A program made the translations under genes and the position numbers. This document shows positions 13,343 through 19,266 of a stretch of 20,749 bases of DNA, in pieces. This stretch comes from a virus. The stretch is taken from the IMG/VR virus record IMGVR_UViG_3300037507_002131, positions 1-20,749 of that record. One strand, written 5' to 3'. Numbering within the stretch: position 1 is the first letter of the stretch; each line of letters begins with the position of its first letter. The notes under the pieces were generated by a model. That model ran no database searches. It was not told the DNA's origin and saw only the letters and a list, made by a program, of their open reading frames with translations.

Positions 13343-13518
13343 AGCGCAATGTTCGGGTTTGGTTCGGCCCGTCGACTTTGGTATTCTCCCTTGTCGGTGT
13401 TGCAGCCACCGACCAGATTCTCGTGGAGCATCAGCGCCCCGAAGTCTCCGTGCCCACCGTGCAAGCGGTGGGGCTGCACACGGAGACTCGGGGCGTTTTG
13501 CGTGAGGTGGTACAATGA
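13339..13518 (+). CDS. Possible small protein overlapping RNA-like hairpins (59 aa)
   Basis: A GTG in a GTGA overlap opens 59 codons (MKRNVRVWFGPSTLVFSLVG... then VAATDQILVEHQRP and VPTVQAVGLHTETRGVLREV) whose stop overlaps the next ATG (ATGA at 13515-13518). Coupled overlaps at both ends, the rule in this operon, argue for coding. The same bases form two strong hairpins with a T-run, arguing that the interval may instead (or also) be a structured RNA. The protein has no recognisable domain. Evidence is balanced; I report both. Confidence 0.4.
   Translation: MKRNVRVWFGPSTLVFSLVGVAATDQILVEHQRPEVSVPTVQAVGLHTETRGVLREVVQ
13359..13387 (+). promoter_or_regulatory. Possible promoter for structured RNA
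   Basis: TTGGTT (13359-13364) and TATTCT (13382-13387) are separated by 17 nt on the + strand, giving a predicted start about 13393-13394, exactly where the first hairpin begins. The boxes are only partial matches (3-4 of 6 each). Confidence 0.4.
13393..13499 (+). ncRNA. Candidate structured small RNA or attenuator with terminator-like hairpin
   Basis: Hairpin 1: GTCGGTG (13393-13399) pairs perfectly with CACCGAC (13407-13413), 7-nt loop. Hairpin 2: CGCCCCGA (13435-13442) pairs with TCGGGGCG (13488-13495); after a one-base bulge, GTCTCCGTG (13444-13452) pairs with CACGGAGAC (13479-13487). An inner stem CCCACCG/CGGTGGG (13453-13459, 13466-13472) has a 6-nt loop and 6-nt bulge. That is 24 base pairs, then TTTT (13496-13499). 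A 5' stem at the predicted start and a 3' GC stem plus T-run are the layout of a terminated small RNA of about 107 nt; alternatively it attenuates the downstream replication genes. It lies just before the Cys-rich gene, helicase and organiser. Confidence 0.55.
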
Positions 13519-13736
13519 ACGGACAGAATATTCCCGCCGATGCGTCGTGCGAGTCGTGCCGCTGGTTTGTGGCCCTCGACAGTGGCGTGCGCGGGTACGT
13601 GGAGACGCACGACGGGCATTGCTCCTTTGCCCCGCCAGTAGTCGTGTGGACGCGGGACGGCAGTACGTACACTGAACGTCCGGAAGTCAACGACACGGAC
13701 CTGTGCGCACAGTGGACTGAGGCGGCGACTGAATGA
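13515..13736 (+). CDS. Small Cys-rich (CxxC) protein (73 aa)
   Basis: ATG 13515 follows GAGGTGG, a good ribosome site, and overlaps the previous frame's stop. MNGQNIPADASCESCRWFVA has CxxC at 12/15; HCSFAPP supplies Cys36 and the C-terminal TDLCAQW supplies Cys64, so four Cys can bind one zinc. The pattern C-x-x-C-R-x-F...G-x-C...P...P-x-V...D-x-C-x-x-W is widespread among small phage and bacterial proteins of unknown function. It directly precedes the helicase (ATGA overlap). Confidence 0.7.
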   Translation: MNGQNIPADASCESCRWFVALDSGVRGYVETHDGHCSFAPPVVVWTRDGSTYTERPEVNDTDLCAQWTEAATE

Positions 13737-14929
13737 CGGCCGATCCATTCGCGCCGACGCTAGACATCCGGAAAGCCCGCGAAGCCCGCGCCGCGTTGGT
13801 GTGCGGATGGTGCGGCGGGCCGGTCGATGTTCCGCAGCCGGGATGGCTCCCCGCATCCGGCGCCACGGCATACTGCACCGCGCACCATGCCATTGAGGGG
13901 CGCCACCCGCTTGGCGTACTCGCGAACGCTTTGGACGGCGCCGAGTGGTTCCACGACATTGGATCCGACGATTTGGTGTTTTGGCCGTGGCAGGCCATGA
14001 ACGACCTTGCGGGACCTCTGGTGCAAGGCCGGATCACCTACCTGCCGGCGTTCCCTGGCGGCGGGAAAACGACGTTCCTGACGCACTGTATTGCGTTTTG
14101 GTTGCAGCAAGGCAAGACGATCACCTATCTGCCGCTAGAAGCGGACGCGTCGGAGGTCGTCGCGCGTCTGGCGTGCTATCGCGTCGGGGTCAGTGCCGAC
14201 GAAACGCTGTCGAAGCGACTTCGGATCCGTGCGGACCGTGGGGACGTGGAAGCGGCGTATCAGTTGGCCGAAGTGAACGCGGAATACCGGCGACTACGCG
14301 AGGATCCGGATATTGGGATGCGGCTCCGTATCGAGCCGATTGAGGCGCTGACAAAAACGTCGTTTCGCAAGGCGATTCACGCCTGCGAGGCGATGGAATC
14401 TCATCTGCTGATCGTCGATCACATCGACCACGTCGAAGCCGACGAAAACGAATCCGGGAACGACATTGCGCTCAGCAATCACCTGCAAAGCGCCGCGCTC
14501 AAAGCGGTCAAGCGGATGGCGATTCCGGCCGTGTTGGCTACGCAGCTCAACAGTTCTAGGACGGGCGGCGATAAGCTCGCGCACTTCCGGCCTCCGCTTA
14601 TGGATTGGATGTATAACAAGGGGAAAAAAGACATGATCGCGGCTGGCGCCTACGGACTGTTTCGCCCGATGGATCCGGACGCGACCGACGAGGAGGTGTC
14701 GAGGGTGACCTCCGGTCGTGCGGATCCGGCGACGATTTTGCTTCCCAATACGATGGGCGTGGCGCGGATGAAAGCCCGCTATGGATCCGGGCTGGCGCAA
14801 CGCTCGGTGTTCTTGGGCTATCATCAGGGGCGCATTACAGACTTGGACGCGACGGAACGGCGGGCGCTGTCGGCGGCCGAAACGGGTGTGCGCACGGGGC
14901 GGTCGGCCTCTGACTTCGGGGGCCGGTAA
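13733..14929 (+). CDS. DnaB-like replicative helicase/ATPase
   Basis: 398 residues from ATG 13733 (ATGA overlap). The N-terminus carries a zinc-ribbon-like CGWCGGP (Cys24, Cys27) and YCTAHH (Cys48, His51/52). The RecA-type core follows: Walker A FPGGGKTT (107-114), LPLEADASEVVARL (motif 1a-like), Walker B LLIVDHIDH (225-233), and a sensor segment AVLATQLNSS (266-275). This is the layout of hexameric DnaB/RepA-type helicases, with a short zinc-bearing N-terminus instead of the usual DnaB N-terminal helical domain. It would unwind duplex DNA at the phage fork; the next gene product probably loads it. The TAA shares a base with the organiser ATG, so the two are translated together. Confidence 0.82.
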   Translation: MTADPFAPTLDIRKAREARAALVCGWCGGPVDVPQPGWLPASGATAYCTAHHAIEGRHPLGVLANALDGAEWFHDIGSDDLVFWPWQAMNDLAGPLVQGRITYLPAFPGGGKTTFLTHCIAFWLQQGKTITYLPLEADASEVVARLACYRVGVSADETLSKRLRIRADRGDVEAAYQLAEVNAEYRRLREDPDIGMRLRIEPIEALTKTSFRKAIHACEAMESHLLIVDHIDHVEADENESGNDIALSNHLQSAALKAVKRMAIPAVLATQLNSSRTGGDKLAHFRPPLMDWMYNKGKKDMIAAGAYGLFRPMDPDATDEEVSRVTSGRADPATILLPNTMGVARMKARYGSGLAQRSVFLGYHQGRITDLDATERRALSAAETGVRTGRSASDFGGR

Positions 14930-15753
14930 TGCCACGTAAACGGTTTGTGTCGCCAGAGTTTTTCACGCACGGCGAGCTGTATGACGCCGAGGTGGCGACG
15001 GGGCTTCCTTTAAGGCTGGCGTACGCCGGCCTTTGGACGGCGTGCGACCGCCGAGGGTTGTTCTGGTGGAAGCCGCGAGAAATGAAGCTCCACATCATGC
15101 CGTACGACGCCGTGGACTTTGAATCGGTGCTCTGGGCGCTCGAGTCCTACGGGTTCGTCGAGGTGTATGTCGTTGATGGCAAACGCTTTGGGCTTGTTCC
15201 GTCATTTGATCGGTGGCAGTCGTTTCATAAGAACGAAATACCGTCCGACGTGCCAGAGCCATCCAATGGCGGGCGTGAGTCATCCAAAGGACGGCGCGAG
15301 CCATCCCCGTCTGTTGCAGTTGCAGTTGCTACCAGTACTGCGGTTGCTACCTCAACCGCAGTTACAACAGGGGGCGACGCTGACGCGCCGCGTCCTGAGA
15401 AAAAGCGCGAGACGTTCTCGCATTTCCCGGACGCGGACCGGGCCGCCGCCCGCGAAATCTGGACTCGGATCCGTGGCCCGATCTCGGCTGAGAAGATCGC
15501 CAAGTGTCTCGGCCCCATATGGCCGAAGCCGGGGCAAGACGATCGACCAACCGGAGCGGATCTGCTCAAGGCGCTCACCACGTACTGTACGCTGGTGAGC
15601 AAGGGCAAATCCGCGCCGTTCGCGAAGATTGAACGAGCTGCCGATCTGCTGGTGCCACTGTGTGGGACGCATACCGAAACCGACCGGATCGCGCGGTACA
15701 ACGCGGCGTTCATGCTGATTCATGGTCACCTGCCGCAAAGGGTGGCGGCATGA
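14929..15753 (+). CDS. Phage replisome organiser / replication initiator
   Basis: 274 residues from ATG 14929 (TAATG overlap with the helicase). The N-terminal 110 residues (MPRKRFVSPEFFTHGELYDA, LPLRLAYAGLWTACDRRGLF, SFDRWQSFHKNEI) match the winged-helix domain of phage replisome-organiser proteins. A disordered linker about 115-150 is Ser/Pro/Ala/Val rich (SPSVAVAVATSTAVATSTAV) and is encoded by the ori-like repeats. The C-terminal half (EIWTRIRGPISAEKIAKCLG...) is helical and may contact the helicase, like the DnaD/DnaI-type or lambda O family plan. It probably binds the phage origin inside its own gene and brings the helicase encoded just upstream. Confidence 0.78.
   Translation: MPRKRFVSPEFFTHGELYDAEVATGLPLRLAYAGLWTACDRRGLFWWKPREMKLHIMPYDAVDFESVLWALESYGFVEVYVVDGKRFGLVPSFDRWQSFHKNEIPSDVPEPSNGGRESSKGRREPSPSVAVAVATSTAVATSTAVTTGGDADAPRPEKKRETFSHFPDADRAAAREIWTRIRGPISAEKIAKCLGPIWPKPGQDDRPTGADLLKALTTYCTLVSKGKSAPFAKIERAADLLVPLCGTHTETDRIARYNAAFMLIHGHLPQRVAA
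15313..15362. other. Candidate replication origin within organiser gene
   Basis: A 50-bp segment in the linker codons is rich in repeats: GTTGCA twice (15313, 15319), GTTGCTACC twice (15325 and 15343, 18 bp apart), and a perfect 10-bp inverted repeat ACTGCGGTTG (15337-15346) / CAACCGCAGT (15353-15362) with a 6-nt centre. Lambda-type phages place initiator-binding iterons in the middle of the initiator gene, which is the layout here. Just upstream (15200-15240) the DNA is locally more AT-rich, a possible unwinding region. No binding evidence. Confidence 0.55.
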
Positions 15754-16415
15754 CGCCCGTGAAACGGCGTGAAACGCCTCACCGTGCCACGAAACCGCGA
15801 AAAGCGACCTCTGGTAGCCTCACGCGCCCCAAAGCCGTGAAAAAGGCCGACACACACGGAGACTCGATGGATCAGGCTGTTTGCGAGTACATGGACCGTC
15901 GCATCGACAAGACGGGGGAGTGTTGGGAGTGGACCGGCAGCGTGTACGGCAACGGTTACGGGCGCCTCCGGTGCGCGCCGAACAATGGCGCCCTGGCGCA
16001 TCGTGTGGCGTATGCCCGATGGGTGGGACCGCTGGTGGATGGCCTGACCATCGACCATCTGTGCCGGAATCGTCGGTGCGTGAACCCCGCCCACCTTGAG
16101 CAGGTCACGATCACCGAGAACGTCCGGCGTAGCAGCCGGTCACAGAGCCAGATGGCCCGCACGCATTGCCCCCAGGGTCACGAATACAGCAAGGCGAACA
16201 CACTGACCTATCGCGGGATGCGGCAGTGCATTACGTGCCGCCAAGCGCACCAATTGCGGTACTTGGCAAAGAATCGAGAAGCCAAGCGGGATGAGTGCCG
16301 GGCACGGTACTACGCCAAGACCGGCCGCCCCGTGCCGGCAGAGCGGAAGGCGTGTGGCCCGCGCTGGGAAGGGAGCAAAATGCAGCGCCTGGTTGACGAG
16401 TTGAAGGCCGCATGA
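15750..16415 (+). CDS. HNH endonuclease with C-terminal zinc motif
   Basis: 221 residues from ATG 15750 (ATGA overlap); ATG 15867 with a GGAG site is an alternative start that would drop a basic 39-residue leader. The core is a typical phage HNH_3 unit: GECWEWTGSVYGNGYG, LAHRVAYARWVGPL, then LTIDHLCRNRRCVNPAHLEQ (His103, Cys105, Cys110, Asn112, His115). A second cluster HCPQGHEYSKANTL (Cys140, His144) with QCITC (Cys160, Cys163) can hold another zinc. HNH proteins nick or cleave DNA and are often homing or replication-linked enzymes in phages; its position in the operon before a DUF1064 nuclease fits recombination/processing. Confidence 0.82.
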   Translation: MTPVKRRETPHRATKPRKATSGSLTRPKAVKKADTHGDSMDQAVCEYMDRRIDKTGECWEWTGSVYGNGYGRLRCAPNNGALAHRVAYARWVGPLVDGLTIDHLCRNRRCVNPAHLEQVTITENVRRSSRSQSQMARTHCPQGHEYSKANTLTYRGMRQCITCRQAHQLRYLAKNREAKRDECRARYYAKTGRPVPAERKACGPRWEGSKMQRLVDELKAA

Positions 16416-16828
16416 GCCGAGCCGTCCCGACCAACCATGTCAGCCGCGCCCGCAACCTGCCGCGAGCGAAGGGCCGCACGACGCCGAAGGTGGTGGAGCG
16501 CATGAACAAGGGGGAGCGCGCCTACGCGGCGGTGCTGGAATCCCGCAAGGCCGCCGGCCATGTCGCGGGCTACTGGTTTGAGTTCGTGTCGATCCGGCTG
16601 GCTGACAGCACGCACTACAAGCCGGACTTCCTCGTGATGCTGGCCGATGGGACGCTCGAGCTGCACGAGGTGAAGGGGCGCAAGAACGGCACGGACGGCA
16701 AGCCGGACTCGTTTTGGGCCGAGGAGGATAGCTGGATCAAGATCAAGGTCAGCGACGACCTTGGCCCGTTCGTGGTGCGGGTCGTGTGGCCGGATCGCAA
16801 CGGTGGATGGTCGGAGCGGGTCGTATGA
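16412..16828 (+). CDS. DUF1064 (PD-(D/E)XK-type) nuclease
   Basis: 138 residues from ATG 16412 (ATGA overlap). The C-terminal 90 residues show the DUF1064 nuclease core: GYWFEFVSIRLADSTHYKPD then FLVMLADGTLELHEVKG, with Asp72, Glu86 and Lys88 forming the D...ExK catalytic pattern, and a WIKIKVSDDLGPFVVRVVW segment. The family is related to T7 endonuclease I-type resolvases and is thought to cut branched DNA, resolving recombination or replication intermediates before packaging. It ends the replication operon, overlapping a tiny 17-codon frame. Confidence 0.8.
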   Translation: MSRAVPTNHVSRARNLPRAKGRTTPKVVERMNKGERAYAAVLESRKAAGHVAGYWFEFVSIRLADSTHYKPDFLVMLADGTLELHEVKGRKNGTDGKPDSFWAEEDSWIKIKVSDDLGPFVVRVVWPDRNGGWSERVV

Positions 16829-16878
16829 CGGCCCGTCTCGTGGTGGATGTGGATAACATGAGGCGGGCCGCGGCGTGA
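16825..16878 (+). CDS. Possible 17-codon micro-ORF
   Basis: ATG in an ATGA overlap with the nuclease gene opens 17 codons (MTARLVVDVDNMRRAAA) ending in a GTGA that would open the next frame. Only the two coupled overlaps support it; it may be a translational bridge or chance. Confidence 0.25.
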   Translation: MTARLVVDVDNMRRAAA

Positions 16879-16984
16879 TATATCAGGCGCACGGCGGCGT
16901 GAGGTTAAATGCGCGCGATTCAACGCCGAGGGTGAATCGCACGGTGGGGAAATGGAAAACGTTGCGGCGTCGCAAAAAACAAAC

Positions 16985-16993
16985 GGGGGGGGG
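16985..16993 (+). repeat. Poly-G (G9) tract at ribosome-binding position
   Basis: Nine consecutive G lie one base before the ATG at 16995, preceded by an A-rich stretch (CAAAAAACAAAC). The tract is where a Shine-Dalgarno sequence would be. If the longer GTG start at 16875 were used it would instead code Gly-Gly-Gly and length changes would frameshift. Such tracts can vary by slippage. Confidence 0.65.
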
Positions 16994-16994
16994 C

Positions 16995-17639
16995 ATGGAC
17001 CTGAAGATCCGAGTGGAAGGCGTCGACGCCATCAAGGCCGCGCTGCGGGACATTGGGGCCAAGGCCCCTCGCGCGTTGACCCTGACGCTCAACAAGCTGG
17101 CCGACGATGGGCAGAAGGCCGTGCAGGATCGGCTCTCGTCAGGCTTCACGCTGCGACGGCCTGACTTCGTCAAGCGCACCATCTACCGCTCAGGCACGGA
17201 CTTCGCCACCAACAGCCGACCGCAGGCCCGATTCGGCGTGAACCCCGCACGGGACCAGCTCGCCAAGTTCGAGGAGAACAGCGTCAAGGCGCCGATCTCG
17301 GGCCGTAACGTGGCGATCCCGCTGTCGGCGGTAAAGCCCACGAACGCGACGGTCGTGCCCAAGCGTCTGCGTCCTGCCGCGCTGCGGGCGAGCGAGCAAG
17401 TCCGAAAGGTGACGACCGCGAACGGCACGTTCCTGGTCAAGAACGTTCAAGGAAAAGGCGTGGGTCGTCGGGTGGGATGGCGTACGGACTTCCTGTACAA
17501 GCTCGTGCCGAACGTTCGGCTCACCGCTCGTCTGCGATTCCACGAAACGGCGAAGAAAGCGATTGACGAGAGCTTCGTACGGACGGCCACAGCCGGCATC
17601 GAGGCGGCACTGGCCGGGTTCACGGGGCGCAAGCTGTGA
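16995..17639 (+). CDS. Minor tail / tail-completion protein (gpZ-like)
   Basis: ATG 16995 is preferred; GTG 16875 in the same frame would add 40 basic, low-signal residues (MIYQAHGGVRLNARDSTPRV...). The 214-residue product starts MDLKIRVEGVDAIKAALRDI with a helix GAKAPRALTLTLNKLADDGQ, then KFEENSVKAPISGRNVAIPL and KLVPNVRLTARLRFHETAKK, ending in helix TATAGIEAALAGF. The short beta-rich middle and terminal Arg/Lys-rich helices match phage minor tail protein Z/HK97-gp10-like tail-completion proteins that join head and tail. It lies before the terminase genes rather than after them, an unusual order, but that is only a location remark. Confidence 0.65.
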   Translation: MDLKIRVEGVDAIKAALRDIGAKAPRALTLTLNKLADDGQKAVQDRLSSGFTLRRPDFVKRTIYRSGTDFATNSRPQARFGVNPARDQLAKFEENSVKAPISGRNVAIPLSAVKPTNATVVPKRLRPAALRASEQVRKVTTANGTFLVKNVQGKGVGRRVGWRTDFLYKLVPNVRLTARLRFHETAKKAIDESFVRTATAGIEAALAGFTGRKL

Positions 17640-18778
17640 CGCATCAACGACTTGGGTCCCCCTCCGTAGCGGGCGGAGGGCGGGAACCGCGCAGCCCAGA
17701 GCACGGGCCAACGACAGATTTTCCAGAATCTGTTGCACTTGCTTTGCCTTATGTTCGCCCTAAACGAACCAAGATCGACGTAGATGAGGCTCGAATTCGC
17801 TACGAATTAGGCGAAAACATCAGCGAGATAGCGAAAAGCTATGGCGTGACGAGTCACGGCATTGCGTACCGCGCCTTGCAGGGTGGATGGCGGCGCCCTC
17901 GCGGTGCATGGAAGACTGAAGCAAGGCGGCGCTATGAGTCTGGCGAAAAGTGCGAGGCAATCGGCGCCGCTCTCGGCATTACGGGAAAGACCGTCGGTGA
18001 AGAGGCGTCCCGCGCAGGGTGGCAGCGCAAGCAAGCGATCTGCTCAAACTGCGGTACCGTTCTCTCCGTAGGGATTGCCGCGAATCGTGCACAGCGGCGC
18101 ACGTGCTGGCCGTGTCGGTACGCGAAAAAGAAACAGAACCCATGCCGTACCAAGGAGGCGAAGCGTGCCTACCGTGAGCGATACACACTACGGGACAAAG
18201 GGCGCCCGCTGCTGACTCCTGAGCAGCTACAGAAACAATGGGAGGATCATCGGAAAAACGCGCCTCGCCGCAAGCGCCCACTGGTCCAGCTTGGACGCTT
18301 CCGTCACTACGGCGAGCAGCCCGCAACCCGCGAGGGAGCACTGGAGATCCTGAAGGCGACACTGGTCAAGCTGCTGGACGTGCGCTGCTCCAGCGAGGGC
18401 ACCAGCCGCGAGGCGGTCGAATACAAGGCCCGATACAGGACCGACGAGGTGTTTCGTCAACGCGAAAAGCTGCGGTCATCCGGCAAGCGATGGGGCAATC
18501 GGGCCGAAGGTCGCGACGACGGCACGCTCACGAAAGAGGTCGTCCGCAAACTGTTCGCCAAGGCAAAGGCGTGCCCGTACTGCTGGCAGCCGATGAAGTC
18601 GCAGGATAAGTCCCTTGATCACATGGAGCCGTTGTCCCTCGGCGGATGGCATAGCATCGACAACGTGATGGTGTGCTGCCTGCGGTGCAACGTGAAGAAG
18701 AACGCCATGCCGTACGCCGAGTGGCTAGAGCGCATTCCCGAACCGTGCCAGCGCAAGCTCACCGAGCGTGCGGCATGA
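17636..18778 (+). CDS. HNH endonuclease with tandem HTH domains, terminase-linked
   Basis: A GTG in a GTGA overlap gives 380 residues. The first 45 are atypical (GC hairpin, little domain signal), so the true start could be further downstream. Residues about 48-90 and 91-131 are two HTH-like repeats: EARIRYELGENISEIAKSYG and EARRRYESGEKCEAIGAALG. A zinc ribbon CSNC...CWPC follows, then a long basic region. The C-terminal HNH has CPYC (313-316), LDHMEPLS (D328, H329), a W-H-S-I-D-N turn (N343) and CLRC (348-351). HNH proteins encoded beside terminases in cos phages are needed for DNA packaging in HK97 and similar phages; that role fits here since both terminase genes follow. Confidence 0.8.
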   Translation: MTHQRLGSPSVAGGGREPRSPEHGPTTDFPESVALALPYVRPKRTKIDVDEARIRYELGENISEIAKSYGVTSHGIAYRALQGGWRRPRGAWKTEARRRYESGEKCEAIGAALGITGKTVGEEASRAGWQRKQAICSNCGTVLSVGIAANRAQRRTCWPCRYAKKKQNPCRTKEAKRAYRERYTLRDKGRPLLTPEQLQKQWEDHRKNAPRRKRPLVQLGRFRHYGEQPATREGALEILKATLVKLLDVRCSSEGTSREAVEYKARYRTDEVFRQREKLRSSGKRWGNRAEGRDDGTLTKEVVRKLFAKAKACPYCWQPMKSQDKSLDHMEPLSLGGWHSIDNVMVCCLRCNVKKNAMPYAEWLERIPEPCQRKLTERAA

Positions 18779-19266
18779 GCCAACGGTGGGTATCCCTCAA
18801 CCAGTTGGCCGAGGAGACGGGCCTCGCGGTGCGGACGCTCCAGTACATCCGGGCGCAGGAACCGGCGGTGCTGGTCACGCGCCAGGGGAAACAGATCGAG
18901 TACCGGCAACCCGACTGCGCGATCGCGTTGCGGAAGCGGGAAGCGGACAAGGCGGTGGTCGACGCCAACCCCGGCGACCTCGACACGGCGCGCACCCGCA
19001 AAGCGAACGCCGAAGCCGAGCTGGCCGAGATCGAGGTGGCGAAAGCTAGGGGCGAAGTGGTCAGCGTGGCCGACTACGAGGCGGCGCTGGCCCGGGTGCT
19101 GGACCGGCTGACCGCGCGACTGCGGGCGATGCCGGTGCGCCTAGCGCACTTGGGGCCAGAGGCCGAGACGGCGGCGGAAACCGAGGCCGAGCGGATCGTG
19201 GTCGAGCTGGCGGCGTTTGACGAGGATGTGGTGGACGACCCCGAACCGGCGAAGGCGGCAGCATGA
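18775..19266 (+). CDS. Terminase small subunit (Nu1-like)
   Basis: 163 residues from ATG 18775 (ATGA overlap). The N-terminal QRWVSLNQLAEETGLAVRTL segment then QYIRAQEPAVLVTRQGKQIE is a winged HTH that would bind the packaging site. RTRKANAEAELAEIEVAKAR, EVVSVADYEAALARVLDRLT and MPVRLAHLGPEAET give the long helix and oligomerisation region typical of lambda Nu1-type small terminases. It should recognise cos or pac DNA and bring in the large subunit. It ends in an ATGA with the large terminase ATG. Confidence 0.82.
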   Translation: MSQRWVSLNQLAEETGLAVRTLQYIRAQEPAVLVTRQGKQIEYRQPDCAIALRKREADKAVVDANPGDLDTARTRKANAEAELAEIEVAKARGEVVSVADYEAALARVLDRLTARLRAMPVRLAHLGPEAETAAETEAERIVVELAAFDEDVVDDPEPAKAAA

